A DNA stretch of 64,000 bases from Fretibacter sp964410285 (GCA_964410285.1 CAYPFR010000002.1:62001-126000); one strand, 5' to 3'; shown: positions 26,471 to 36,745, counted from the first letter of the stretch. The notes: generated by a model not told the origin, from the sequence alone. Numbers and translations: made by a program.

Positions 26471-29400
26471 CTAATAAAGTCCATCATCAAGATCATCTTC
26501 TTCCGGCTCGGGTGCAGCGGGCGGCACTTTCTTGGGAGCAGCAGGCGGCACATTTGCAGCCGCAGGCGCGTTCATTTCGGGGGTCTGACCCGCCGGATTT
26601 TGTATCGAACTCTCGCCGCTCTCGGTGGCGGACGCAGGGCGCGCTCCGGTCTCTGCCTCGTTGGCGGTTGCGGGGTCGGCCTCCAGGGCCGAAGCTCCCT
26701 CCAAAGCCTGTTGGTCACCTGCGTCAGCCGTAGCGGCCTGCGCCGCCCCCTCGCCGCGATCATCTCTGCGGTTATTGGTCTCCGGGCCTCCGCCTTCGGG
26801 GGCTTCCTCGCTGTTTTCAGATCCAGTCTGAGGCTGTGCACCGTCTTCGCCTTGCCCTTCGGAAGGTTTAAATGAGGCCTCACTTAACGGTCTTAGGCCT
26901 CGCTGGGCCGGCGTATCGTCACTGCCCTCATCAGCATCAAGCCCGCTGCCTTCGGCGCCGCCCTCTGCCTCATAGCCATCCTCATCATCATTAAAATCAA
27001 TAGAGGACCCAAAGAAACTCTCGCGGGCACCGCCAATACGGATCGTGTCTGAAAGCTCGCCTAATTTTGGCTCCGTACCCGCACGAAAAGCCTCGAGGAT
27101 AAAGTCCGGCGCGCCAATATAGCTGGGTTCGCCGGTATCGCGCGTCACGGGCGACAGCGTCACGCCGTCAGGGATACGAAATGGCACAGCATCCTGCTGA
27201 TCCAGGGCCACGCGCATAAAATCACGGAAAACGGGCGCGGCGACGGTGCCGCCCGCCTCTCCCGCCAGCGGCTTTGGCGTATCATATCCTACGTAAACCC
27301 CCGTCACGAGATCAGGAGAAAAACCCATGAACCATCCATCTTTATAATCATTTGTTGTGCCGGTCTTCCCGCCCAGCGGGCGTCCCAAGACAGAAATCGA
27401 GCGTCCAGTTCCATTATCGACCACGCCTTTTAGCATATAGGTCACCTGATAGGCCGTGACTGGATCAATCACCTGCTCACGCAGGTCAGGCTGCACGGGC
27501 GGAGGACCGCCAGTCCATTCCTCAACCTTGCAACCTTCACAGGCTTGTCCATGGCGGTAGATCGTTTTGCCAGTACCGTCCTGAACGCGGTCAAGAATGG
27601 TCGCCTCTATCTTTTTACCGCCGTTAACCAACATAGAATAGGCCGTTGCCAGTCGCAGCATAGTCGTCTCGCCCGCGCCCAGCGCCCAAGCAAGCTCCGG
27701 TTTGACCTCATCATAAATCCCAAAGCCTTCGCCGTATTGCTTGATACGCGACATGCCAATATCATTCGCCATACGAACGGTCATGGCATTTTTGGATTTC
27801 TCTAGCCCGAACCGCAGCGTCTTTAGGCCGTAAAATTTACCTTCATTATAGTTAGCCGGCTTGTAAAACAGCTCGCATTTTTCATCTTCAATGACATTGC
27901 CTTCGGCGTCAATCTTGACTTTGTCCAGATTTGTACGGCGTAGCTCTGGCGCAGAATTAGGCTCGGCAGAGGCACTCCCCTCGCCTTCCTCTTCCGCCAG
28001 TAAGGCCCGGCATTCATCCGCGTCTTGACGCTCGATGACGAATGGCGCGTCAAGGACTTGTGTTGCCGGCGTATAGCCCTCATCCAGCGCGGCAGCGTAA
28101 ACAAAAGGCTTAAAGCCCGAACCGGGTTGGCGGTAAGCTTGGGTCGCGCGGTTAAACTGGCTCTGATCAAAACTATACCCGCCAACCAGCGCCAGCACCC
28201 GCCCAGTATGCGGGTCCATTGCGATCAGGCCGCCGTTTACGTCCGGCACTTGGCGAATATTATAGGTCTCTTCCTTGGTCTTCCGTTGCGCTTGCACGAG
28301 GATAACATCACCCGTGGTCACGACTTCGGTGATTTTAGACGGTGCTTTTATGCCGCGGCCGCTTTTTGTCGGTTTACCCGCCCATTTCACATCTTTGAGT
28401 TTGAGCACCCCGCGCGAGCGGCGTTTGCGTATCTCGCGCGCCTCTTCGCTCTCCTCCGTGCCCTCATCAGGTGCCTCCGACAGCTCATCTGCGAACCCAA
28501 GCACCGCTTGATCTCCCTCAATCGAGAGTACTAACGCAACGCGCCAATCGCCAATATCCTTTGGCGCATCTAGAGCTTTAAGCTGATCTTTCCAGCCAGA
28601 GAACTCCTCAATGCGGGCAAAAGCGCCGCGGTAACCTCTTCTGCGGTCATAAGACTCAAGCCCCTTACGCAGAGCTTTACGTGCCGCGAGCTGTAATCGC
28701 GTATCCAGAGTTGTACGAATAGAAAGCCCGCCTTCATAAAGTTCGTCCTCGCCGTAAAGATTGAAAATCTGTTTGCGGGCCTCCTCCACAAAATATTCGG
28801 CAGCGAGATATTCTTCCCCCTCAAAGCGCTTGGCGACAATAATATCCGTGGCCTTTGCCGCTTCCACTTCCGCCTTAGTGGCGTAACCGTCTTCTTGCAT
28901 GCGTGTAAGCACATAAGCGCGCCGGCGCAGAGCCCTTTCCTTTTTGGCAGGATCGCCAACTTGGTAATTTGCTGGCCCTTTGGGCAAAACAGCCAAATAG
29001 GCGATTTCCTCAAGGCTAAGCTCTTTCATGGGTTTGCCAAAATAATTCAGTGACGCCGCCGCCACGCCATATGCGCCGCGGCCAAAGTAGGGCTCATTGA
29101 CGTAAAGCTCTAAAATCTGATCTTTCGTCATGGCTTTTTCAATGCGGCGCGCAATCACGGCCTCCCGGAGCTTACGCTCAACGGTACGGGCGTTGCCAAC
29201 TTTGAAATTTTTTGCGACTTGCTGGGTGATCGTCGAGCCGCCCTCAAGGCGGCGGCCATTCATAACATGCCCGACATTGGCCATCATTGCGCGTACAAAA
29301 CCGCGCTCATCAAAGCCGTCATGGGTGTAAAACCGTTGATCTTCGGCCGCGACAAAGGCGTGCTGCAATTGCTTGGGTACAGTTTCGATCGGCACGAAAA

Positions 29401-29611
29401 CCCGCGCCTGCTTTTTAAACTCCGAGATCAGCTTCCCGTCACCCGCATGGACACGTGACATAATTGGCGGGCGGTAGTCTTTCAGCGTTTCAACGGACGG
29501 GAGATCTTTGGTTGCCCGTGCAATGAAAACCAGCAGAAACACGCCGAATATGATCGCAAGCACGAGCCCGATCGCAACGAGCCACTTCAATATTGCAAGA
29601 AACTTTTTCAT
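26471..29611 (-). CDS. mrcA: Penicillin-binding protein 1A (bifunctional peptidoglycan synthase)
   Basis: This class A PBP of about 1046 residues polymerises and cross-links peptidoglycan. It has a short cytosolic end and a transmembrane helix (residues 10-32). The GT51 glycosyltransferase follows, with EDQRFYTHDGFD and GGSTITQQVAKN, then an OB-like insert and the transpeptidase with SGFK (nucleophile serine), SKN and GGKTGTTNDYKDG. The last 200 residues are an acidic, Pro/Ala/Glu-rich tail absent from most PBP1A proteins. ATG 29611 (MKKFLAIL) is preferred to ATG 29617. It lies between the amidase gene and prfB, a conserved alphaproteobacterial order. Confidence 0.95.
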   Translation of the reverse strand: MKKFLAILKWLVAIGLVLAIIFGVFLLVFIARATKDLPSVETLKDYRPPIMSRVHAGDGKLISEFKKQARVFVPIETVPKQLQHAFVAAEDQRFYTHDGFDERGFVRAMMANVGHVMNGRRLEGGSTITQQVAKNFKVGNARTVERKLREAVIARRIEKAMTKDQILELYVNEPYFGRGAYGVAAASLNYFGKPMKELSLEEIAYLAVLPKGPANYQVGDPAKKERALRRRAYVLTRMQEDGYATKAEVEAAKATDIIVAKRFEGEEYLAAEYFVEEARKQIFNLYGEDELYEGGLSIRTTLDTRLQLAARKALRKGLESYDRRRGYRGAFARIEEFSGWKDQLKALDAPKDIGDWRVALVLSIEGDQAVLGFADELSEAPDEGTEESEEAREIRKRRSRGVLKLKDVKWAGKPTKSGRGIKAPSKITEVVTTGDVILVQAQRKTKEETYNIRQVPDVNGGLIAMDPHTGRVLALVGGYSFDQSQFNRATQAYRQPGSGFKPFVYAAALDEGYTPATQVLDAPFVIERQDADECRALLAEEEGEGSASAEPNSAPELRRTNLDKVKIDAEGNVIEDEKCELFYKPANYNEGKFYGLKTLRFGLEKSKNAMTVRMANDIGMSRIKQYGEGFGIYDEVKPELAWALGAGETTMLRLATAYSMLVNGGKKIEATILDRVQDGTGKTIYRHGQACEGCKVEEWTGGPPPVQPDLREQVIDPVTAYQVTYMLKGVVDNGTGRSISVLGRPLGGKTGTTNDYKDGWFMGFSPDLVTGVYVGYDTPKPLAGEAGGTVAAPVFRDFMRVALDQQDAVPFRIPDGVTLSPVTRDTGEPSYIGAPDFILEAFRAGTEPKLGELSDTIRIGGARESFFGSSIDFNDDEDGYEAEGGAEGSGLDADEGSDDTPAQRGLRPLSEASFKPSEGQGEDGAQPQTGSENSEEAPEGGGPETNNRRDDRGEGAAQAATADAGDQQALEGASALEADPATANEAETGARPASATESGESSIQNPAGQTPEMNAPAAANVPPAAPKKVPPAAPEPEEDDLDDGLY

Positions 29612-29754
29612 TGTCATCCGTCTATGTTTTGCGCGAATTGACCTGATAATGAGTCAACAATATGGCTGAGCTCTAAAATTATCGAGAAGCTCGATGAAAG
29701 ACCAGCCATAGAGATTCGTGCGTGAGGGGAATATAAGACGCCTGCCCGCCTACG

Positions 29755-31095
29755 TCACGGCTTTTGCGCGGCGAAATAGCGATTAATCGCACGTGTGACA
29801 GAGGAAATGACCTTTTTACGGTGAGCTGGCTTGTTGAGCAGCGCCTCATCTTCGGAATTGGATAAAAACCCAAGCTCCAGCAGCACAGCGGGCACATCCG
29901 GCGCAAGCAAAACAAAATAGCCGGCACGCCTGTGCGTATTGCCGATCAACATCGTAGAACGAGCAAGCTCTGTTATCAAAATATCTGCAAACTCGCCGGA
30001 TTGACTGGCGGTTTTTCGTTGGGCCAGATCAACCAGTATGTCGCCCACGGGATCGGATTGCTCACTCAGGTCAACATCCATGATCCAGTTTTGCGAGTTC
30101 ACCAGCCGCTTGGAGCGGTTAACGGCGCGGTCCGACAAAGTATATACTGACGCCCCGCGCGCAGAGCCGCGCGCCGTGGCATCTGCGTGAATAGAGATGA
30201 ACAAATCCGCGCCGCCGGCCCGCGCAAGGCGAAGCCGCTTCTCATGAGGGATATAGACATCCTTTGCGCGTGTCATAATGACTTTATAGCGGCCTGTTTT
30301 CTCCAGCTGCGTTCTCAGCTCGAGCGAGGCTGCATAGGTAATATGCTTTTCCTTCGTGCCGGCAGACCCAAGCGCGCCCGGATCATAACCGCCGTGACCA
30401 GGGTCGATCACAATAACGGGTTTCCGGACGGGTTTGACTGCCGCATATTGCCCGGCAGGTTTAAGGCGCGGGAAAGGTGTGCGTCCCGTAAAGTATCTGG
30501 GCTTTTGCTCCGGAGGGGCTTTGACCGCCTGCCCCGGTTTGAGGGACGGTACGGGAACGGCATAAGACCCGATAGGCTGAACCGTGCTCCCGAGCGTGGG
30601 ACGGGCTTGATGGAGGCGGGCTTGACTGGAGCGGGCTTGAGGATTAGCTGCGCCCATCCCTGAAGGCGGGCCATTAGAATGAGACTGCACATTCAGCGTC
30701 ATAACCTTGCCGCTAGTAACGGGCGCATAACGAATGTCACCCTGCGCCAAATCCAGTACAACCCGCAGGCCCTTGCCCCGATCTGAAAAGCGCACAGTTT
30801 TGACCAGGCCTGCCCCCTTTACGGTATTTGACCTTTGGGAAATCGCATGAACGGCGTTTGACCAATCTATGACCAGTCGGGCTTTGCCGTCCTTTATTTG
30901 GAAAATTTTGTCCGGCGTCGGGGCCGCCGAGTCGAATCGCAGTTCAACATAGGTCGCCTCGTTTTCCTGAGTGGCCGAGATCGACTTGAGCGTCTGAGCC
31001 CATGCGCTATCGGTCTCGGCACTTGCGAGAATCAGAAGAACCACCCATATGCACGTCAAGAAGCGCAAAAACCTACCTTTTATTATTAACAACAC
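29755..31095 (-). CDS. N-acetylmuramoyl-L-alanine amidase (AmiC type)
   Basis: This 446-residue exported zinc amidase separates daughter cells by cutting the peptide from MurNAc. It has a signal peptide (cleavage after SAWA), an N-terminal AMIN domain (about 35-135), a Pro/Gln-rich linker, and a C-terminal Amidase_3 domain. The zinc and catalytic residues lie in VIDPGHGGYDPGA, TYAASLELR, FISIHADA and LLELGFLSN. It is transcribed away from rne and is followed by mrcA after 143 bases, consistent with a cell-wall operon. Confidence 0.94.
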   Translation of the reverse strand: MLLIIKGRFLRFLTCIWVVLLILASAETDSAWAQTLKSISATQENEATYVELRFDSAAPTPDKIFQIKDGKARLVIDWSNAVHAISQRSNTVKGAGLVKTVRFSDRGKGLRVVLDLAQGDIRYAPVTSGKVMTLNVQSHSNGPPSGMGAANPQARSSQARLHQARPTLGSTVQPIGSYAVPVPSLKPGQAVKAPPEQKPRYFTGRTPFPRLKPAGQYAAVKPVRKPVIVIDPGHGGYDPGALGSAGTKEKHITYAASLELRTQLEKTGRYKVIMTRAKDVYIPHEKRLRLARAGGADLFISIHADATARGSARGASVYTLSDRAVNRSKRLVNSQNWIMDVDLSEQSDPVGDILVDLAQRKTASQSGEFADILITELARSTMLIGNTHRRAGYFVLLAPDVPAVLLELGFLSNSEDEALLNKPAHRKKVISSVTRAINRYFAAQKP

Positions 31096-31484
31096 GTTAT
31101 AGGACGTCAGTTATTAGCAATGGGTTAGCAGAAAGCACCTCTTCTCATAAAAAGCCTTTGCGCCCGGACCTCATTTCGGGCACTAAGGCTATGTAGGCGG
31201 AGCCCTAAAATTGATCCTGTTGAAAGTGATCATAAGGCACGGCCGCTGAGGCTGCATCATCCCGATGCGGCGCGATGCGTTTTAAAGCGCACATAAAAGA
31301 GTTACAATGAACGTAGTACTGAAAGATATGTTATCTCGCCGGGCCAAAGCCCGCGCAGCGCTATGCTCGGAACGAACATTCACATCATTATTATACATGC
31401 CCGCCGGCGCTTTGCGCCTTGCCTCGTCTCACCTTGCTTTATCGCGGTTTGCAGACGCAATTATCGGGCGTTTTGGAGAATACC
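31096..31484 (+). promoter_or_regulatory. Long intergenic region and rne leader
   Basis: This 389-base gap lies between the divergent amidase and rne genes and contains no convincing gene. It has several short hairpins, among them CGGGC-CAAA-GCCCG at 31340-31353. A long leader is in keeping with the known autoregulation of RNase E through its own 5' untranslated region in E. coli. That it works so here is inference. I could not fix a promoter with confidence. Confidence 0.4.
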
Positions 31485-34439
31485 ATGTCAAAGAAAATGC
31501 TTATCGACGCCTCCCACCCGGAAGAAACCCGGGTGGTTGTCGTCAATGGAACCCGTGTTGAAGAACTAGATTTTGAAAGCCGCAACAAGCGGCAAATTCG
31601 CGGAAATGTCTATCTGGCCCGCGTTACCCGCGTTGAACCCTCCCTTCAGGCCGCATTTGTGGAATATGGCGGAAACCGCCATGGCTTCCTTGCTTTTAGC
31701 GAAATCCATCCGGACTATTACCAAATCCCCTATGAGGACCGCATCAAGCTCATCGAGGATGAAGAGGCGGACAATAAGGCCGAGCTAGAGGACGAAGAAA
31801 AAGATATTGAAGAAAAAGCGGTCGCGAAGAAATCACGCGGTGGGCGCCGCAAGAAAGCGCCCAAGACCAAGATTGAAGACGACGAAGAAATTGATGATGA
31901 TCTAAAGGGGGATGATCCAGAGCGGGACGAAACCGAGGATTCTTTTGATGAAGATGAGGACGGCTCTGATGAGGAGGAACTAGACCCCAATCTTGATGCC
32001 TCAGATGAGGACGTCACCGATGCTTCTGATGCAGAAATTGCCAGCGAGCAAAACAAGGTGGCAAATAAACGCCGCAAACGCATTAATCGCCGCCGCTATA
32101 AAATTCAAGAAGTTATCAAACGCGGCCAGATCATGCTTATTCAAGCCGTAAAAGAAGAACGCGGTAATAAAGGTGCGGCGCTGACGTCCTATCTATCGTT
32201 GGCGGGGCGCTATTGTGTGCTCATGCCAAACACACCGCGCGGCGGCGGCATTTCGCGCAAAATCAGCAATGGCGCAGACAGAAAGCACCTGAAAGCTATC
32301 GTCAACGATCTTGATGTCCCGCCCGGTATTGGCGTGATCGTACGCACAGCGGGCTCGAAAAAAACCAAAGCCGAAATCAAGCGTGACTATGATTATCTGA
32401 CGCGCCTTTGGGGGGAAATTCGTGAAACCACTCTAAAATCAAACGCGCCTGCCCTCATTCATGAGGAAGGCAATCTCGTGAAGCGCTCAATACGTGATCT
32501 ATATAACCGCGATATTGATGAGATCTTGGTGCAGGGCGAGGAGTCCTATAAATCGGCCAAGGCCTTCATAAAAATGCTGATGCCAAGCCATGCCAAAAAC
32601 GTAAAACAATATAAAGACAACATCCCCCTATTCCTTCGCTATGAAGTCGAAAAGCAAATTGAGAACAGCCTACAATCTGTCGTACAGCTTAAATCGGGGG
32701 GCTATCTTGTTATTCACCCAACAGAAGCGCTGGTGTCCGTAGATGTAAACTCGGGCCGCTCGACAAAGGAGCGCAATGTCGAGCGCACAGCTCTGAAAAC
32801 CAATCTGGAAGCCGCCGAAGAGGTTGCCCGACAAATGCGTCTGCGCGACCTTGCGGGGCTGATTGTCATTGATTTTATCGACATGGATGAGAACCGAAAT
32901 AATCGCGCCGTTGAAAAACGGATGAAGGACAAATTGTCTGAGGACCGCGCGCGGGTGCAAATGGGGCGCATTTCTCAATTTGGCCTCATGGAAATTTCTC
33001 GGCAGCGTCGCCGCCGCAGCTTGCTTGAAGGCTCGACCGCTTCCTGTGAACATTGTGACGGCGTGGGCCGCAAACGCACAATCGAAAGCAGCGCCCTTGC
33101 CGCCATTCGCGCCGTCGAGGAGACGGGCGTGCGCGGCCTTGCCAAGCGGGTAAAGTTGAAAGTATCCCCTGATGTTGCGCTTTATATCTTTAACGAAAAA
33201 CGCGACTTGCTCACCCATGTCGACGAAGAATTTAGTTTGTTTACAGAGCTATCGGGTGATGAAAACCTGATCCGGCCGTCGTTCTCGATTGAGGTTGTCG
33301 AAAAATCGGGATCGGACAAAGACCCCCTTGATCAGATCGAAAAAGAAAACCGCAAGCTAGATCACGAGGCGCGTAATAAAGCCAAGCGCAAACCTCGCCG
33401 TGAGGAACGCGATGAGGATGAAGAGACTGACAAAGGCGAGCACGGTGAAGAGAAATCCGAAGCACGAGGCGAAGATGAAGAGGGCGGACGCAAGCGCCGC
33501 CGCCGCCGTGGTCGCCGCGGGGGCCGTAATAAGAAGCGGGATTCTCATGACCAAGACGCTCACGACGACGCCAGCGCCGCAGCTGACTCCGAACAGGACT
33601 CCGGTGAACAGTCAGATGACAATAGCGAAGCTAAAAAACCGCGCGGTAGAGGCCGCCGGCGTAAGGCGCCTTCCAAAACGGAGGCACAAGACGCCGAGCC
33701 CGACGTGAAATCTGTCAAAGAACAGGATGAACCGCAAGCCAAACCCGAGAGCACGGGCGCTTCAGAGCCCGCGTTAAAGCGTACAAAGGGCGTCAGGAAG
33801 GCACCCGCACGCAAAAGCGCTAAGGACAGCGAAGATAAGCCTGCTAAAAAAACCTCGCGGCGCAAAGCCGCCCCAAAGACCGGCGCGGAGCAATCCAGCG
33901 GCGAGCCAGATCCAAAAGCGAAGGTTAGTAAAATAAAAGCGAAGTCTAAGACAGCCCGCACCCGGCCTGCCCCGACCAAGGCGTCTAAGCCTGCAGATGA
34001 GGACGCAAAGGCGGCAAAAAAGACGCCGGCAAAGAAAACTACGACAAAAAAAACCGCAACCAAGAAAGCGGCAACTAAGAAAGCGGCAACCAAGAAAGCC
34101 CCTGCCAAGAAGGCGCCCGCAAAAAAGGCAGCAGCGAAAAAGGCACCTGCTAAGAAGGTAGCGACGAAAAAGGCGCCTGCGAAAAAAGTGGCTGCAAAGG
34201 CGAAGCCTGCTGCCAAGACCGTGAGGACGAAAAAGGCTCCGGCAAAGCGCAAAGCGCCCGCCAAAAAAGGGGCCAGTGCCAGCGATGACAGCGGCACTGT
34301 TCCCAAAGCCGCCTCCGAGCCCATAACAGCGCAGACAGCGCAACAGGCCCCTGCCCCCGCTTCAAATCAGAGTGCAGAGAGCAAGGCAAAGGATAAAGGT
34401 AAGAAAAAGGGCGGCTGGCTGTCACGCATTCTCAAGTAA
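31485..34439 (+). CDS. rne: Ribonuclease E
   Basis: This 984-residue endonuclease is the scaffold of the RNA degradosome and processes rRNA, tRNA and mRNA. It starts MSKKMLIDASHPEETRV at ATG 31485, with GGAGA upstream. The S1 domain is split by a highly acidic insertion of about 100 residues (near 85-200) typical of alphaproteobacteria. The catalytic core has DFIDMDENRN and the zinc link CEHCDGVGR. The C-terminal 370 residues are disordered: an Arg-rich patch (RKRRRRRGRRGGRNKKR), then Lys/Ala/Pro repeats (KKAPAKK, TKKA) like histone H1, ending KKKGGWLSRILK. Confidence 0.95.
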   Translation: MSKKMLIDASHPEETRVVVVNGTRVEELDFESRNKRQIRGNVYLARVTRVEPSLQAAFVEYGGNRHGFLAFSEIHPDYYQIPYEDRIKLIEDEEADNKAELEDEEKDIEEKAVAKKSRGGRRKKAPKTKIEDDEEIDDDLKGDDPERDETEDSFDEDEDGSDEEELDPNLDASDEDVTDASDAEIASEQNKVANKRRKRINRRRYKIQEVIKRGQIMLIQAVKEERGNKGAALTSYLSLAGRYCVLMPNTPRGGGISRKISNGADRKHLKAIVNDLDVPPGIGVIVRTAGSKKTKAEIKRDYDYLTRLWGEIRETTLKSNAPALIHEEGNLVKRSIRDLYNRDIDEILVQGEESYKSAKAFIKMLMPSHAKNVKQYKDNIPLFLRYEVEKQIENSLQSVVQLKSGGYLVIHPTEALVSVDVNSGRSTKERNVERTALKTNLEAAEEVARQMRLRDLAGLIVIDFIDMDENRNNRAVEKRMKDKLSEDRARVQMGRISQFGLMEISRQRRRRSLLEGSTASCEHCDGVGRKRTIESSALAAIRAVEETGVRGLAKRVKLKVSPDVALYIFNEKRDLLTHVDEEFSLFTELSGDENLIRPSFSIEVVEKSGSDKDPLDQIEKENRKLDHEARNKAKRKPRREERDEDEETDKGEHGEEKSEARGEDEEGGRKRRRRRGRRGGRNKKRDSHDQDAHDDASAAADSEQDSGEQSDDNSEAKKPRGRGRRRKAPSKTEAQDAEPDVKSVKEQDEPQAKPESTGASEPALKRTKGVRKAPARKSAKDSEDKPAKKTSRRKAAPKTGAEQSSGEPDPKAKVSKIKAKSKTARTRPAPTKASKPADEDAKAAKKTPAKKTTTKKTATKKAATKKAATKKAPAKKAPAKKAAAKKAPAKKVATKKAPAKKVAAKAKPAAKTVRTKKAPAKRKAPAKKGASASDDSGTVPKAASEPITAQTAQQAPAPASNQSAESKAKDKGKKKGGWLSRILK

Positions 34440-34503
34440 ATGTGACTGCACATAGCCAACATTCTTACAGCTCCGTCACTTGACCTAAGCCCGCGAAAAT
34501 TAG

Positions 34504-35931
34504 ATGTTTTGCGGGTTAATCAACGGATCATCTATTTTGGCCAAGTCTAAAGCTTTATTTTCCAGTGCGCTGCGACGTGCAGCCGCCGCCAGCCTTGCGC
34601 TGGCTATGATCGCAGGGTCTGCCCTGCCCGCGAGTGCGCAGTCGCTCATACGCGATACTGAAATAGAGGACACGCTAGAAGATTTTACAACGCCATTGCT
34701 ACGCGCGGCTGGGCTAAATGCAGATAATGTCGATATTTATATCGTCAATGACAACTCGCTAAATGCGTTTGTAACGCGCGGGCAAAACATATTTCTAAAC
34801 ACTGGCCTTATCCTACAAGCCGATACACCGTCGCAGCTAAAAGGCGTTATCGCTCATGAGGCTGGGCATATCGCTGATGGGCGAATTGCCCGCTCTGATT
34901 ACGGCAATCGGAACGCTTATGGTTCATTGCTAATCGCAGCGGGCCTAGGCCTTGCCGCCATCCTGGCAGGCGAAGGACAGGCGGGCGCCTTGATCCTCTC
35001 TGGCTCGCAGCAATTTGCACAGCTTGATGTCTTGGCCAATACCCGCGTCGGGGAGTCGGTTGCCGATCAATATGCGGCGGATTATCTTGAGAGGACAGGC
35101 CAGTCAGGCCAAGGCTTGATCGAGTTTTTTGAAAAATTCCGCTATCAGGAAGTCTTTTCAGTCTCCCGTCGTTATCCCTATTTTCGCTCTCACCCGCTTT
35201 CCTCTGACCGGATTGATGCCCTGCGTGAGGTAGTCGAGGAAAGCCCATATCGGCACACGCTTGACCCGGAGGAAGACGTGAAACGGCTGAACATGGCAAA
35301 AGCGAAGCTCAAGGGATTTTTGCAATCTCCTCAGCGTGTCTTCTCTGAATTTCCTGAAACCGATCAATCCGAAGAGGCGCGCTATGCCCGTGCTGTGGCT
35401 TTTTTCAAAGGCGCAGACCTACGCAGCGCCATACGCGAGGTCGATAACCTCATTGAGGATAGCCCCAATAACGCCTATTTTTATGAACTAAAGGCGCAGA
35501 TGCTATTTGAAAGCGGAAAAGGCGCAGACTCTATTGCGCCAGCCGAGCGCGCCCTTGCCCTCAAGCCCGACACGCCGCTTTTCAAGATCGCGCTTGCTCA
35601 AGCCTTGATTGAGCAAGGCCGAAAAGACCAAGTTGACCGCGCGGTGACCCTGCTGAAATCGGCTCTTCAGAAAGAAAGCGCAAATGGCGCAGCGTGGTAT
35701 TATCTCTCGCAGGCCTATGGCAAGCAGAATAAAGAGGCACTGGCAAAATATGCCGTGGCGGAGCAAGCGTTTAGTGCGGGTGACATGCAGCGAGCGAAAT
35801 CATTCGCAGAGCGGGCTCAAAAAGATATGGACGCCGGCACGCCGCAATATCGCCGCGCCTCCGATATTGTTGTGATTGCCCGTACAAGGCTTGCCGCAAA
35901 GGGCAAAAACCGTTACCGCCCTAAACCGTAA
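34504..35931 (+). CDS. M48 family metalloprotease with TPR repeats (BepA-like)
   Basis: This protein of about 475 residues has a Sec signal peptide (cleavage after PASA), an M48 zinc-protease domain with HEAGH near residue 118, and a C-terminal set of tetratricopeptide repeats (about 280-460). The architecture matches BepA/YfgC, a periplasmic protease and chaperone for outer-membrane protein assembly. The third ligand probably lies in ESVADQYAADYL. ATG 34504 has no strong ribosome site. A TTG at 34537 would give a more standard signal peptide. Confidence 0.9.
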   Translation: MFCGLINGSSILAKSKALFSSALRRAAAASLALAMIAGSALPASAQSLIRDTEIEDTLEDFTTPLLRAAGLNADNVDIYIVNDNSLNAFVTRGQNIFLNTGLILQADTPSQLKGVIAHEAGHIADGRIARSDYGNRNAYGSLLIAAGLGLAAILAGEGQAGALILSGSQQFAQLDVLANTRVGESVADQYAADYLERTGQSGQGLIEFFEKFRYQEVFSVSRRYPYFRSHPLSSDRIDALREVVEESPYRHTLDPEEDVKRLNMAKAKLKGFLQSPQRVFSEFPETDQSEEARYARAVAFFKGADLRSAIREVDNLIEDSPNNAYFYELKAQMLFESGKGADSIAPAERALALKPDTPLFKIALAQALIEQGRKDQVDRAVTLLKSALQKESANGAAWYYLSQAYGKQNKEALAKYAVAEQAFSAGDMQRAKSFAERAQKDMDAGTPQYRRASDIVVIARTRLAAKGKNRYRPKP

Positions 35932-35988
35932 TATAAATTTAAGGGCTAAGGCCTAACCTTTAGCTGTCCTACCTCTTTGGAGATTTCG

Positions 35989-36714
35989 ATGAAATTTTTG
36001 ACCTCTACGGCCATGGCCTTGTCATTTTTTGCTATGGCAGGCTGCGCCCAAGCTCAAAGCGCGCCCGCCCCTGCGGACCGCGCGCAAATTGAGGCCGTTA
36101 TTAAAGACTATCTTTTGGAAAACCCCGAAATCATCCGTGATGCCCTCGACGAGCTTGATCGGCGCGAAGAAGCCGCCATGATGGCTGCCGTCCGCGAAGG
36201 ACTTGAGAATGATAAGCGCGACGTCAAGATCGGCCCAAGTGATGCCAAAGTGACGATCGTCGAATTTTTCGATTATAATTGCGGCTATTGCAAACGCTCA
36301 ACAGAATGGGTGCGCCAGACAATTGAGAAGCACCCCCGCGATGTACGCGTGATTTTCAAAGAATTGCCCATTTTGGATGGCCGCACAAAGACTTCTCGTA
36401 TTGCAGCAAAAGCCGCCCTTGCCGCCCATAAGCAAGGTAAATATATGGATTTGCATCTTGCACTTATGAATGCTAGCGGCCTGACTCCGCAGCGCATAAA
36501 TGATATCGCCAAAGAGGCAGGTGTGGACATCACACGAATGCAAAAAGATATGCAAAACCCCGAGATTGACCGTCTGCTTGAAGACACGCTCATCCTAGCC
36601 AACCGTATCCCCTCTCTGACCGGCACGCCTTTTTTCATCATCAATGATATTATGATACCTGGCGCTGATACAGACAGGCTGCAAGCGGCTCTCGAAGAAG
36701 AACTCGCTGGCTAA
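35989..36714 (+). CDS. DsbA-family thiol-disulfide protein
   Basis: This protein of about 241 residues is exported: its signal ends in AMAGCAQA, which could be a weak lipobox or a signal peptidase I site. The thioredoxin-fold domain has the CxxC motif as CGYC in FFDYNCGYCKRS near residue 97 and a cis-proline in SLTGTPFFIIND. An N-terminal helical segment (QIEAVIKDYLLENPEIIRD) is the dimerisation-like part seen in Com1/DsbC-like members. TTTGGAGA precedes ATG 35989. It may act on thiols of envelope proteins, possibly with the protease before it. Confidence 0.9.
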   Translation: MKFLTSTAMALSFFAMAGCAQAQSAPAPADRAQIEAVIKDYLLENPEIIRDALDELDRREEAAMMAAVREGLENDKRDVKIGPSDAKVTIVEFFDYNCGYCKRSTEWVRQTIEKHPRDVRVIFKELPILDGRTKTSRIAAKAALAAHKQGKYMDLHLALMNASGLTPQRINDIAKEAGVDITRMQKDMQNPEIDRLLEDTLILANRIPSLTGTPFFIINDIMIPGADTDRLQAALEEELAG

Positions 36715-36723
36715 ACATAATCA

Positions 36724-36745
36724 GCGGGCTTATATGAAAGCCCGC
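36724..36745 (+). terminator. Hairpin between dsbA-like and AEC genes
   Basis: GCGGGCTT (36724-36731) pairs perfectly with AAGCCCGC (36738-36745) around a six-base loop. It ends one base before the ATG of the next gene and has no T run. It may stop dsbA transcription or hide the start of the transporter gene. Confidence 0.45.

Noticed and set aside
33990..34260. Separate histone-like gene inside rne
   Set aside because: The Lys/Ala repeats are in frame with RNase E and have no start signal of their own.
33560..34324. Minus-strand frame of 254 codons opposite the RNase E tail
   Set aside because: It is the antisense of Lys/Ala repeats and reads as repeated AGAFF-like hydrophobic peptides. 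No independent evidence for a gene.
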